Translations under genes and position numbers: made by a program
Shown: positions 8,038 to 18,165 of the stretch, in pieces
Layout of the letters: every line of letters starts with the position of its first letter
Position numbering within the stretch: the first letter of the stretch is position 1
Source of the DNA: Pseudomonas sp. CROZ-RG-20F-R04-15
GTDB taxonomy: Bacteria; Pseudomonadota; Gammaproteobacteria; Pseudomonadales; Pseudomonadaceae
Assembly: GCF_022662375.1 (NCBI RefSeq)
Contig: NZ_JAKNQL010000001.1
Span: forward strand, 62,001-126,000
Length of the DNA stretch: 64,000 nucleotides
Reading direction: 5' to 3'
Notes under the pieces: generated by a model
Seen by the model: the letters and a program-made list of their open reading frames with translations, nothing else
What the model was told of the DNA's origin: nothing
Databases searched by the model: none

Positions 8038-11000
8038 TTACTGAAATAAAGCTTGAACTATAAGCTGAGCGTCAGGCAGGTTTGACCGAAGCAGATACTC
8101 ATTCAGTCCGCGGGAACTGTGTACCCCCTTTGCTTTTGCGACAGGATGTACAAACTCTGGGGTGCCAATCAGCCCAGGATAACACCCAATCGCCACTTGA
8201 CGGCCGTTACGGGTAACCAATAGCGGGGTCTCATTGCTCTCAACTGCTGAACATTGGTAGCCATTTAGTTCAAGACTTGCGCGAAGTTGCGACAACGTTG
8301 CGACTTGCGCTTCCGGTGACGAGCAGCTAGGCATTTCGCCTAGAACAGCGTAACGCAGCAACATTGCCCCTACGTGTCTGTCGAGTCGGTTCTGAAGGTG
8401 CTGGTTGTGGAAGTGGTTCAGACACTCTGTACATGATGTCTCACAGGTACAGTTCTCCAGAAGACTAAGAGTGGCTTCGAGAATTTCAGGCATGTGCCTC
8501 GCGACAACCTCCGCATACCCTGCACCTCCCGAAAGAGTATCGTACAAGAACACGTCCAGCATCCGGGCATTGTCTTGGAGTGCAGGTTCGATACGAAACC
8601 CAGAGCCAAATTCTGCTGGGTCTAAGTCCAACTGCCGGTGGCGACTTGCGGCAAGACGGAGTGCTTCAGCGATCGTATGTAATGCATCTTCGAGGATCCG
8701 TAAAACAACTGAATCTACTGTATTGGTAACTAACGGATCTGCAATTTTAAGTCTGAGTAAGAGAAGATCGGTGTCGAAGTCATGCCCCAACAACACACGA
8801 TCAAACGTCCCACTACAGCGCTCCGGCGTACCTTTTTGGCCTTGTTGGAAATATGGACGATCATGTACGCCCAATATCTCGTCCCGGTCGTAAACCGAGG
8901 CATGACCACAATCCATGCAGACCGAAAAGCCGCCCAACTCGGAGCCCTCTTTGCCTCTGTTGACTGTCACTAATGTTTGGTCAGTCGCATGTGTATAACT
9001 TGCGTAGGGACCACAATTAATAAAGCTAAACACCTCAGGATCCACAGGTCGCGGAAATTGTGCCATGGTCGCATAGGTGATCTCTTGGTCCCGATCAGTT
9101 TCAGGTAATTCTTTTGCTTTCTCCGGACCGAAAACTTCTGGCAAAATCATGGGTTCTGCAACGAGCTCCCCATCGCAGACTGGGCAAGCCCCATCGTTTC
9201 CCCCCGCTTTATTAGGGTCCCTGACAAATGAGCATGCCTTGCAGTGAACGTGCAATTTGGCGTTTGCAAAAAGTGGTCTAGCGCGATCTACAACTGCAGC
9301 GGGCATATCTGCGAATACTCCACCGCATCGATAAGTTTTGCGATCAATCACGATAAGGCGGCCAGGAGCGTATTCACTCAGGGCCTTGGAGACAGATTGT
9401 TGGGGCCGCTGAAGGGTGCGGATCTCCCATTTGTTATTCACTCGCTCTGGTTTTTCAACCAAAAAACTGCAAAGGCTTGTAGGAAACGCATAGCTCGGTA
9501 ACAGCCCATGAAAAAAGAGAAATTCCAGCAGTTCCTTTTGTTCAAGACTAGGTTCTGGAATTTCACTTACGCCAGCACCTCCTTCTTCATTCTCTTCAGC
9601 GGGCTCATCAAAAGCTTCCGGCTTTGGAGCATGTACGGCAAGCTTCTGTAAAGTCAGCAAGAGCCCTTCGGCGGTATCAACAAGCCAATCACCCAGCGAC
9701 ACACCCCGAGTGTCGAGATTTTGCGGTAGCCAAGCAACCACCGACTTTTTCAAATCTGCGCCTTCCGCAGTGACACGACGAGATACCCAAGCTTTAAAAC
9801 ATTCGAGATTAAGCCCAGTTTCTTTCGCCCCGAAAAAGAAATCCTGCGTTAGACCTAGCGCCTTCAGAAGCAGCGAAGTTTTCTCAGTGGGGACTTTGCA
9901 CTGCGCCATATTCTCGTGAAAGAACGTCTGAATGAGATAAGCATGTACGTGCCGGCGGGCGATTTTTTCATTATCTACTTTGACCTCTGGCGTTCGGGGC
10001 GGACCAGCTACGATGTGGCCGGGATTTAAGAAATAGTGACTGTCATGCGGCCCGTTTTGAGAATATGTCACCACCGTAGATACGGAAGAACCCCGCCGTC
10101 CCGCTCGGCCAGCACGCTGCTGATAGTTCTCTCGTTGAGGCGGAACGTTGCGCAATGCAACCGCAACCAGTGAGCCAATGTCGACTCCGACCTCCATAGT
10201 TGTCGTGCAGCTCAATACATCGATAGGTCTGTCCTTATCACCCACCAAGACGTCTTGGAATCTCAACTCGTAGAGCTCTGTTGTTGCGTGGACTTTGCTA
10301 CGGTCACGATTTGAAAGTTGCGCCGTATGCTCCTCGACGTTCAAGTTGGAAAGTCGAGCACCTGGCTCTAGAGCTTCTTGCACAGGGAGGCGCCAAAATC
10401 CTTTACGCGCTTTGACGTATTCATTGTTGGAAGGATCGATAGGCGTAGAGCTTTGACTGCCGCATGCCAGACAGATCTTTCCGGCTAGTGAAAAAGGCAT
10501 CAGAGAGGTGCAATCAGAACATTGGGTCCATACATGTGCGAGATCAACGACAAGTTTCAATGAGTTTGGGGACAGGAACCACCCACCATCCGTATGTTCA
10601 GCCAGTTGACCGCGGAAAATCGTTTCAACGGACTCAAAGGTAGTGCTGGCCCATCCGAGGTTACTGGTTAAAGAGCTCCTCAACTCCTTCTCAAATTGCC
10701 CTTTGCTACCCCAGCCGGATTTAGGGTAACCGGCTGCCTTGTAGCGGAGTATCGGATCTATCGACGAGTCAAATGCGAAGTCTTGAAGGAGCGAATCAAT
10801 CCAGCCAACCGCAAGGGCACGGACGTCCTCGTCATCAATTACGATACCGGCGGCTTTAAGTTCTTCTTTCAGTGCTTTGAGCTTCCTTTGAGATGGCTCA
10901 ACGAAACCTACGGTGGTTCCTGAAAGGGAGTAGTAGTTGCTGCACAGTAACTTCAGCAGTGCGATGCGATACCGAGCAGGAAAGTCGCTCGGAGGATTAC

Positions 11001-13557
11001 CGTCACCAAGCGCTTCTTGCAAATAATCGGGACCATAATCACGTTCATAAACTGCACGTACCTCCTCAATTCTTTTCGCATCTAGCCCATCAAATATTGG
11101 CAAATCCTGTTCAGTCAAAATTTGGAGGAAGGCGAGATAGAGCATGGACGTAGGACGAGGATCTTGCTTGTTGTCGCGCAGCCGCTGACATGCAAGTGCT
11201 ATAGCTTGGCGAAAAACGTCGAGCTCAATGTCACGCGGAATATCCCGAGCAAGCCTCGCCGCTTTCTGACGACCATCAGAGAATATGAGAACCTTTCGAC
11301 CACCGTTGGGATGTCGCGCATCAGTAGTGCGACTGGCTGGTTGCCGTGCCATTTGAGTTCGGACCAATGTGGTGAACGGCGCTTCACCTTTTGTGACATG
11401 GTCCATGATTTTCGAAGGGTCGCCTTTTGCGCTCCTGACTCTGCGAATACATACCGGACAGTTATCAAAGGTTAGATCGCCGCCGGTCGGTGGCTTGTCT
11501 GGGATGCGTACTTTTCGGTAACCCGCATTTTCACCTGGGTTCACACCAGTGAGGATGCCTGTGGACATATGCAACCATATATCTCTGTGTCGACTACGTG
11601 GATGGGCATTTTCCTCAACAAAAATCTCAATGGGCATGAGCGGAACGGTTCCACCCTCTGACAACGGTCCGCTTGGCTCATGCCATACGAATTCCATTTC
11701 CTCACTTACGTAGCCTCGAATAAACGCGGCTCCACAGTCGCGGTGAGTCAGCAACTCAAAAATACGGCTCTTCGACTCACAGCCGCATTGAGTAATAGGC
11801 TTGGTATGCAACCGCCCCAAGATAGTCGGGCCCTGGTTGTCTGCCAAACGATTTGTGCAGTTTGGGTCAACGCAGGCGTGTAACCCTGGTAACCCTCGGT
11901 GGAAGAGGTGAAGACGAGTGGGCAGTAGTACTCGGTTGTCCGATCGTCGTTGCGCGTAGCTACCTAGTGCGAGTAGCGCATCTGTCGCCTTTTCTGCCTT
12001 GTCTAGAGTGCAATCAGGAAAAAGCGTCTCACTCAGCGTGTCCAAGCGGACAGCCTTGCCCGACACCAGTGTGATGAGCTTCTCCAACGGCCCGAAGTCA
12101 GTAAGACTCTTGAATAGCCAATCGCGAAATGAAGTCCTGTCATTTGCCTGTGGGGCACTCCAGTCAAGCCTTCTGGCGAGAACTGCTGCGGCGCTTGCCG
12201 ATGCGGCGAGATCATCAGCGGCTCGTTGGAACGCGTTCAAGTCAAAGTCGGCCAAAGCGTTGATTTGTTTTTGAGTAACGGTGTATTCGGTAGACCGTGG
12301 CTCAGGGGTGCCCTGAATAACTTTAATCCGTCGCGAAGATCTTTCAGGCAGTCCCGTCAAATCACGAGCAAAACGTTCTCCGTCCGCGGCTGCAGTCTCG
12401 TCACGCCCAAGACTTGCACTCGTTAGGATGCAGCGCATCCGCTCGCGAGGAATTTCCAATCGGGCGCACAGACGACGGATTAGAAGGGCGACCTCCGCCC
12501 CACCGGCGCCTCGATACATGTGGGCTTCATCAAGGACTAGTATAAATTCGTTCTGGGAGTCTTTTTTCAACCAGTCTTTCGTTTGATCGAATATGTCTCG
12601 CTCAATCGGCCGCATGAGCATGTATTCGAGCATCGAGTAGTTCGTAACCAGCAATTCAGGGCAGCGCGTCTGAATTTCATCGCGAGTCATGAGCTCACGG
12701 TCATCTGGTTGAGTTTTTAGTCTTCCCTTCCAATTATTTGAAGCAGTTTGCTTCCCTGCGGCGTTTGTTTTGATCCTGACAGTGTCCTCTCCGTAAAACG
12801 CATCGAGATCCTTACTCGGCCACCGACCGATCCGATCAAGTTCGCTTTTAACTGCCGGAACTTTCCCTACCTTCTTATAGAACTCTTCAAAGAGAGGCTT
12901 AATAAGGCGCTCATCACGACTGGCCGAGCGGGGCCCTGGATACGGGGTGCGTCCCGTGTAGCTACCGAAACGTACCGGTGCATTCCGCCCTTTGGAGATG
13001 ATTGCGGACGCATCTCGATTTCCAAGCATACGGCGAATACGGGCCAACTGATCATTAACCAAGGCGTTCATCGGGTACAGCAGCAACGCCCTGCAGCCAG
13101 GCATTGCAGCGGACTCTGGCCGTTCTTCACCTTCTATTGCTAGTTTTCCGATGACTGGCATAAGAAAGCTCTCGGTCTTTCCCGAGCCTGTACCTGTCGC
13201 TATCACAAGATCCTCTGCGCCCCGCCCAAGGAACGAGACGAGTGCCTGAGATTGGTGCTCGTATGGTAGAGGGTAAAGTCCCAAGCCCATCACCGATAGT
13301 TGTGTCAGTACATCTGCTGCGATTTTTGGAATAGGCAAACTGTTGTATGGCGCGCCAATTTTATAAACTGCGGTCGCCTCCACATAAGGTGTTTGAGCCA
13401 CCGTGCCATCTGCCTGCAAAAGCGCATTGCGTTCTCTGACAAGTCCCTCGTCCCTGATGTGGTATTGGGCCTCAATGTATTGTCTCAAGCTGTCGGCCAA
13501 ACTTTTTGTTGTCTCGTGGACGCCAGTTGCTTCAGCCATCATCGACGTGATGCTCAT
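8038..13557 (-). CDS. druE: Druantia DruE: large SF2 helicase with DUF1998
   Basis: This 1839-residue protein carries a DEAD/DEAH helicase core: Walker A ATGTGSGKTES near residue 121-130, DEAH at 343-346, TSASL, and motif VI QRAGRAGRRGSS. It has Cys pairs (CSDCTSL and CLACG) of zinc-ribbon type. Near the end LSGGAGYAEVV and CTCETSCTEC mark the DUF1998/MZB region. The size and domain order match DruE of Druantia type I, and the four upstream genes in the expected order confirm it. It is presumably the motor that acts on invading DNA. The start at 13557 lies 19 bases after druD. No broken motif was seen, so the system looks intact. Confidence 0.92.
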   Translation of the reverse strand: MSITSMMAEATGVHETTKSLADSLRQYIEAQYHIRDEGLVRERNALLQADGTVAQTPYVEATAVYKIGAPYNSLPIPKIAADVLTQLSVMGLGLYPLPYEHQSQALVSFLGRGAEDLVIATGTGSGKTESFLMPVIGKLAIEGEERPESAAMPGCRALLLYPMNALVNDQLARIRRMLGNRDASAIISKGRNAPVRFGSYTGRTPYPGPRSASRDERLIKPLFEEFYKKVGKVPAVKSELDRIGRWPSKDLDAFYGEDTVRIKTNAAGKQTASNNWKGRLKTQPDDRELMTRDEIQTRCPELLVTNYSMLEYMLMRPIERDIFDQTKDWLKKDSQNEFILVLDEAHMYRGAGGAEVALLIRRLCARLEIPRERMRCILTSASLGRDETAAADGERFARDLTGLPERSSRRIKVIQGTPEPRSTEYTVTQKQINALADFDLNAFQRAADDLAASASAAAVLARRLDWSAPQANDRTSFRDWLFKSLTDFGPLEKLITLVSGKAVRLDTLSETLFPDCTLDKAEKATDALLALGSYAQRRSDNRVLLPTRLHLFHRGLPGLHACVDPNCTNRLADNQGPTILGRLHTKPITQCGCESKSRIFELLTHRDCGAAFIRGYVSEEMEFVWHEPSGPLSEGGTVPLMPIEIFVEENAHPRSRHRDIWLHMSTGILTGVNPGENAGYRKVRIPDKPPTGGDLTFDNCPVCIRRVRSAKGDPSKIMDHVTKGEAPFTTLVRTQMARQPASRTTDARHPNGGRKVLIFSDGRQKAARLARDIPRDIELDVFRQAIALACQRLRDNKQDPRPTSMLYLAFLQILTEQDLPIFDGLDAKRIEEVRAVYERDYGPDYLQEALGDGNPPSDFPARYRIALLKLLCSNYYSLSGTTVGFVEPSQRKLKALKEELKAAGIVIDDEDVRALAVGWIDSLLQDFAFDSSIDPILRYKAAGYPKSGWGSKGQFEKELRSSLTSNLGWASTTFESVETIFRGQLAEHTDGGWFLSPNSLKLVVDLAHVWTQCSDCTSLMPFSLAGKICLACGSQSSTPIDPSNNEYVKARKGFWRLPVQEALEPGARLSNLNVEEHTAQLSNRDRSKVHATTELYELRFQDVLVGDKDRPIDVLSCTTTMEVGVDIGSLVAVALRNVPPQRENYQQRAGRAGRRGSSVSTVVTYSQNGPHDSHYFLNPGHIVAGPPRTPEVKVDNEKIARRHVHAYLIQTFFHENMAQCKVPTEKTSLLLKALGLTQDFFFGAKETGLNLECFKAWVSRRVTAEGADLKKSVVAWLPQNLDTRGVSLGDWLVDTAEGLLLTLQKLAVHAPKPEAFDEPAEENEEGGAGVSEIPEPSLEQKELLEFLFFHGLLPSYAFPTSLCSFLVEKPERVNNKWEIRTLQRPQQSVSKALSEYAPGRLIVIDRKTYRCGGVFADMPAAVVDRARPLFANAKLHVHCKACSFVRDPNKAGGNDGACPVCDGELVAEPMILPEVFGPEKAKELPETDRDQEITYATMAQFPRPVDPEVFSFINCGPYASYTHATDQTLVTVNRGKEGSELGGFSVCMDCGHASVYDRDEILGVHDRPYFQQGQKGTPERCSGTFDRVLLGHDFDTDLLLLRLKIADPLVTNTVDSVVLRILEDALHTIAEALRLAASRHRQLDLDPAEFGSGFRIEPALQDNARMLDVFLYDTLSGGAGYAEVVARHMPEILEATLSLLENCTCETSCTECLNHFHNQHLQNRLDRHVGAMLLRYAVLGEMPSCSSPEAQVATLSQLRASLELNGYQCSAVESNETPLLVTRNGRQVAIGCYPGLIGTPEFVHPVAKAKGVHSSRGLNEYLLRSNLPDAQLIVQALFQ

Positions 13558-13576
13558 CAGATCCCTCCTTCGCGCT

Positions 13577-14593
13577 TCAGCGCTGATGCAAAACTACGCC
13601 AAGCCCGTCGAGCGCGCTGCGCACAATGGGTAGCATTTCTGTAGGTAAAACGTGGGAGGTGACGCCTGGGTGCGCACCTTCTGGGCTTGGTATTTGCCAA
13701 CCAAGCAAAAGCGTTTTCTCCTCTTCTCGCGGTAGTCGCCGCCACAATTGAAGCTTTGTGAACCCATGCGAAGTTCTAGCCTCCACCTTCATAGGGCATC
13801 CAGCTTGTATGTCTAGTTGAAAACTAAGACGCCTGGCCTCTTGGGAATCCAAAGACGCCATTTTCCGAAGACGACCGCGAAAAAAACTGCCAATAAAATA
13901 AGAGTGCATTGGTCCAGTCTGGCACTTGGAGAGAAAGATCCCCTCTGCGCTCGGCATGGTCACGAGTTGCGCCCATCTGCCGGTCGAATAGATTGAAATT
14001 TCGTTCAATTCTCCCGGAGCATCAGCTAATCGGCCCCTTGCCGCTGCGAGCACCCGGTCAGACCATGCTTCCAGTCCCTCCATAGGAGCGCCAATCCATT
14101 CGTGAGCATCACAAATATCAATCCAACCCTCACAGGATCTCGCATCTACAAGGCGCACCCTGCCGCTGGATATCAACTGAACTGAACGAGGGAATGACTG
14201 AGATGGGCCTCCTCCAATTACAACTGCCGTGTTATCTGCGGCTCTGACACCTCGAGCTGGCGATGTGAGCCATCTGCTGCCCTCAACCTTTGCCAGATCT
14301 CCCACGTTGCCTAGACTATTTAAGACAGTCATCACTCCGTGTGGAGTATCACCTTCCTCGGCCAACTCTGCCCAAATTGAGCTCAAGCGCCGCCGGACCA
14401 TGCTGGTTAAGCTAATGGACGCGGCAGCCTGCCATGCTCCGTATCCTTCAACCGGGGCGGAGCACAGATATGATGCAGCTCGCAAACATTCTGATATCAC
14501 GGCAATGCGAAGCCCTTCGCCAGAGACTTTGCATCCGATGTTTACCGCGAGAACTTTTAGGACGTCTTCTCGGGACATCGCCTGCCACTTCAT
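13577..14593 (-). CDS. druD: Druantia DruD
   Basis: A 338-residue soluble protein with no domain I can name; it is called DruD from its size and its place between the coiled-coil DruC and the helicase DruE. The ATG at 14593 directly follows the druC stop codon (TAG-ATG), with gaggg as ribosome-binding site inside the end of druC, so the two are translationally coupled. The C-terminal part contains LQLWRRLPREEEKTLLLGW. Function within the system is unknown. Confidence 0.8.
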   Translation of the reverse strand: MKWQAMSREDVLKVLAVNIGCKVSGEGLRIAVISECLRAASYLCSAPVEGYGAWQAAASISLTSMVRRRLSSIWAELAEEGDTPHGVMTVLNSLGNVGDLAKVEGSRWLTSPARGVRAADNTAVVIGGGPSQSFPRSVQLISSGRVRLVDARSCEGWIDICDAHEWIGAPMEGLEAWSDRVLAAARGRLADAPGELNEISIYSTGRWAQLVTMPSAEGIFLSKCQTGPMHSYFIGSFFRGRLRKMASLDSQEARRLSFQLDIQAGCPMKVEARTSHGFTKLQLWRRLPREEEKTLLLGWQIPSPEGAHPGVTSHVLPTEMLPIVRSALDGLGVVLHQR

Positions 14594-16483
14594 CTAAATG
14601 CCCTCAATAAGCGCTACTTCACTTCGCAGACCTGCGAACACTTGCTCGGCTAATCGAGCTATGTGGTCGGCTGGCCCCGCGGTTGCCTTCGCCCAAGGCT
14701 GCGCCCAAAACCTCAGCAGAGAATGTAGATCTTCCTCTGCACTTGCGCCTGGTAATGTTCTCAGTCGTACAAAGGCGCGCTCTGCACTTCTTAGCCAAAG
14801 ATTGCCGGGAGAAAAGCCTGCCTCCCGAAGACCGTCTTTCAACTCCATAACAGGTGCTGGTGGAAAACCCTCGTCAAAGCCTTGGAGTTGGTCCCAGGAA
14901 TCGCACATGAGATGACCAAACCTCATCCCTGGCAAACTGGCAACTCCTCCCCTCATACGGAAAGTGTCGGTGTCAAAAACAGGACCTAGTTCGGCAAGAG
15001 TGCCACCATCAGAAAATGCAGCAGGCCCTTGTGTCCAGGAGGCGATCAGAGCGAGACGGGGATAGAGCAAGATGGAATACTGACGACGCACGACGACGTC
15101 ACGAATCGCGGTTCCGTAAACTTCAAATGCTGAACGGTTGGCGCCCTTGATGAGCAAACAACCCGACGAATCTTCAGCGACTTCAAGGCAGTCGGAAGCA
15201 ATCTCGTCTGAAATGAGGCCGACAGGCACTCGCCATTCATGAAACTTTGGGCCACCCACAGCGGCCGCGACAGAATCCGCCACCAAGTCGGCAATCGAGC
15301 CCGAAAATTGGATCAACTGTCCGGTGGCGAGCGCTGCCAGAATCTGACGAGCAGTATTGGTTGCGACACCATTTAAAATCCCGCACGCCTGAAGGTTCCA
15401 AGCAATGGTTTCACAGGCGGTCTCAATAGAGTTGATTTCAACGAGCGGCTCCTGTGGCTCCGTTTCAAAAATCAGGGCCTGATATTTTTTTGAGAGGCCG
15501 TCGCCTGCTTTCGAAAAATTGACTTCCAGCGCGTCCAAGCGCTCCGCCAACAAATCAATCGCATTAGCAGTCTTGGTCCAACCGTCTTCATGCAGACGGA
15601 TCTGATCAATTTCCTCTTTTAGTTCCGAAATCTCAGCGAAGAATTCATGCCACTTTTCTGCCTTGACCGAAAGTGCCTCTAGGTTTTGTTCTAGAGATTC
15701 AGCACGACTGTTGAAGTCAGAGGTTGATTCGGAAGCCTGCTTCCCAGCAGCCTCCAGGGTTTGGACCAGTTTTTCGAGTGTCTCAGCGCTCGCAGCCACT
15801 TCGTCGAGCGAGGTCCGCAAGCTACTCACATCACGGTCAGCATCACTTACGGCAGAAGCAACCAGATCCATCCCTTTGGCAAGAGATCCCAAGTCGGACT
15901 CAAATTGGTCAATCCGCTTCGCCGTCTCTTCTGCCGCCGGCTCTGCGATTTCAATGTAGTCCTCAATCTTATCCAGGCGTCCGGGTAGCTCATTGATCAT
16001 GCGATCACGGGCGAGGGTCGATGCCGGGTGGAAATTACCCAACGCAGCTAGCGCGTCTGAGTGATCCGCAAATCCGCTGAAGCAGAACAGGCGCTCGACT
16101 GTCTCTCTCGGACTATCAGGAAACTGATCCGCCAGACTCCTCAGGAAGGCTAACCCCGAATCTGGAGTAAGAAAGGGGTCATCATTCACGGGAAAATCAA
16201 CACCCAGCCTGTTTTTCGCCCATGCCAGCCATAAGGCGGCAAATAGCTTCCAATCGGTATCCCCTTTCGGACCTAACTGTGGGTGAACAAGATGACCAAC
16301 CAGACGCTCCTGCTTCTTTTTGAACTCGGGCGGCGTACCTCGCCTAAAACCCGGCATGGCTGGCTGACGCTCGTAAAACGGTTTTCGGAATGCTAGAGGA
16401 ACTTCATCGATGAAGTTAGCAACCGCTGCCTGCCCGAGCGCTGAGATACGATCCCTCGCCTCCTGGCCATATTGGTAACTCAT
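14594..16483 (-). CDS. druC: Druantia DruC (coiled-coil protein)
   Basis: The ATG at 16483 (MSYQYGQEARDRISALG) has aggtg eight bases upstream, giving 629 residues. The N-terminal third contains VPLAFRKPFYERQPAMPGF and other globular segments. Roughly residues 170-330 form a long heptad-rich coiled coil (for example LEKLVQTLEAAGKQ and ISELKEEIDQIR). The C-terminal half is globular. Length and order fit DruC of Druantia type I. It probably mediates assembly (inference). It begins 16 bases after druB, in the same operon. Confidence 0.82.
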   Translation of the reverse strand: MSYQYGQEARDRISALGQAAVANFIDEVPLAFRKPFYERQPAMPGFRRGTPPEFKKKQERLVGHLVHPQLGPKGDTDWKLFAALWLAWAKNRLGVDFPVNDDPFLTPDSGLAFLRSLADQFPDSPRETVERLFCFSGFADHSDALAALGNFHPASTLARDRMINELPGRLDKIEDYIEIAEPAAEETAKRIDQFESDLGSLAKGMDLVASAVSDADRDVSSLRTSLDEVAASAETLEKLVQTLEAAGKQASESTSDFNSRAESLEQNLEALSVKAEKWHEFFAEISELKEEIDQIRLHEDGWTKTANAIDLLAERLDALEVNFSKAGDGLSKKYQALIFETEPQEPLVEINSIETACETIAWNLQACGILNGVATNTARQILAALATGQLIQFSGSIADLVADSVAAAVGGPKFHEWRVPVGLISDEIASDCLEVAEDSSGCLLIKGANRSAFEVYGTAIRDVVVRRQYSILLYPRLALIASWTQGPAAFSDGGTLAELGPVFDTDTFRMRGGVASLPGMRFGHLMCDSWDQLQGFDEGFPPAPVMELKDGLREAGFSPGNLWLRSAERAFVRLRTLPGASAEEDLHSLLRFWAQPWAKATAGPADHIARLAEQVFAGLRSEVALIEGI

Positions 16484-16499
16484 GGCGAGACACCTACTC

Positions 16500-18146
16500 C
16501 TAAATGTTAAGTTCAAAACCGCAAGCTAAGATTTGCGTCGCTAACGTACGGTGATGGGGGATAAGTTCCGGTTGCGGCCTCACCACAGCGAAAGCACGAA
16601 CCAGCGAATGATCATCTGCCGGTCTGAGCATCGGCGTGCTTACTTGCAACTGACACATAAAACTGTGAACCCTAGCCCTTAAGCTAGGGCCTAGAGTCAA
16701 CAACGTCTTTCCAGCAATAGATGAGGATTGTTCACCGTACAGGCGTAGTCGCCCGAATCCGCCGAAGTCTAGGTCGATATGGCACTCTGGGTCAGTCAGA
16801 TAGCTGATGACCGATGCTTGCACCTCAAGTGGAAGAAGGCGCTGATGCTGATTATGGGAAGCTGGGGCTCCGCCGGCTGATAGATTAACTTCGCAGCGTT
16901 CAGAGCGTCTTTCGGTAATAAGCTGTCCTTCAATACCAGGAGGCATTGCGAGGTACTCAAGGGACAGTTCTTGAGCTCGGGCGGCCGCAAGTAAAGTCTT
17001 GCATCTCTTCTGATGAATCGGGATTACCAAGCATGCCCCATCCTCCCCCTTAAATATCGCCTCAACGGCAGGAATCCTTTGGTTACGTCCTAACGAAGGG
17101 GCGTGGGTGAAGATTCTTTGAAGATCTTGATACTCATTCTTCCCCACACGGAAGTGCTCAATTCTCTCCGGTGTCAAAGCAAAGAACGCTGGCGATCGGT
17201 CTACTCCTGTAGCTGAAAGGCGATCAACTCCACCGAACGCTTGCATCGTCGGCCCCTGGTCTTGCAGCCCCATCGGCATTATGTGAGCTGAAAGCAAAAC
17301 CACCGATGAATCAGCGTATTCGATGGTGTGGATGCTGGAGTTTCGCGTGAGAAACGGCCAAATGGGGATGATGTAAGGCTCGGGTGGGTGGACGATCAAT
17401 CCGGTAAAGGATTGAAGCCACTGTGAGCATTCTGTTGAGGGCCTATCAGGGATCGTAACGAGCGCGTGGTGCCAGCCTTGTCTACCAACAAGCCAGTCGA
17501 GAACGAGCTCATTCGGGAAATCGGGCGCCTCAGGCGCCTTCCACAGCAACGCATAGGTCTCTGAGCCTCTGAGCATCTGGGCTCTAGGAAACCCGCGAGC
17601 CTCTCCGCGTCCCGAGGCAGTAAAGGCAGCAGCACCAAAAGATGGAAATCCTAGGCACTCCCTCTCCACTCCCTCTTCAAAAAGAGGATCAGGGTTGCCA
17701 TCAAAGGACACTATTCGGTAATTCTCCGTCGACAGCTCGGCCATGATCCGAAAGCCGTCAGTCATGCCACGCATGTTGACCGGTTGAAGGCGCCCCCCCA
17801 CATCCACTGTGACAGTGGCGTCGCACGCACGGCACGATGGCAAGACGAGTTCAAAATACCATCCGGTACGGCCTTGCTCCTTTGGAATGATCAGCCGCAG
17901 ATCCATCCGCCGTTTTGTCAGCGCAGAAAAAATACCGCTTTGGATGTTTTGTGTCTGCTGACCAGGTGAAAAATTTTCGCATTCAGGCGTTCCCCACCCG
18001 GGCCAGTGGGCGAAGTATTTCTTTCGGATGGTCCCAGCGCGATGACTCATCATCGCTTTGCAACATGGGCATGCGTATAGGCCCAGGCCTGTAGCCTGAT
18101 CAGCAGATTCAACCTTGTTCGTCAGTTTGTTAAACGCGTAGTCCAA
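16500..18146 (-). CDS. druB: Druantia DruB with N-terminal zinc-finger-like region
   Basis: The frame starts with TTG at 18146; gggag lies eight bases upstream and no ATG or GTG in frame is better placed, so TTG is likely the real start. The 548-residue protein begins with a cysteine/histidine cluster: ACPCCKAMMSHRAGT, then KKYFAHWPGWGTPEC. This resembles the zinc-binding N-terminus of CoiA-like proteins. The rest shows no clear motif. Position directly after druA (19-base gap) and before the coiled-coil gene identifies it as DruB. Confidence 0.82.
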   Translation of the reverse strand: MDYAFNKLTNKVESADQATGLGLYACPCCKAMMSHRAGTIRKKYFAHWPGWGTPECENFSPGQQTQNIQSGIFSALTKRRMDLRLIIPKEQGRTGWYFELVLPSCRACDATVTVDVGGRLQPVNMRGMTDGFRIMAELSTENYRIVSFDGNPDPLFEEGVERECLGFPSFGAAAFTASGRGEARGFPRAQMLRGSETYALLWKAPEAPDFPNELVLDWLVGRQGWHHALVTIPDRPSTECSQWLQSFTGLIVHPPEPYIIPIWPFLTRNSSIHTIEYADSSVVLLSAHIMPMGLQDQGPTMQAFGGVDRLSATGVDRSPAFFALTPERIEHFRVGKNEYQDLQRIFTHAPSLGRNQRIPAVEAIFKGEDGACLVIPIHQKRCKTLLAAARAQELSLEYLAMPPGIEGQLITERRSERCEVNLSAGGAPASHNQHQRLLPLEVQASVISYLTDPECHIDLDFGGFGRLRLYGEQSSSIAGKTLLTLGPSLRARVHSFMCQLQVSTPMLRPADDHSLVRAFAVVRPQPELIPHHRTLATQILACGFELNI

Positions 18147-18165
18147 TGCACATCTCCCTACGTGC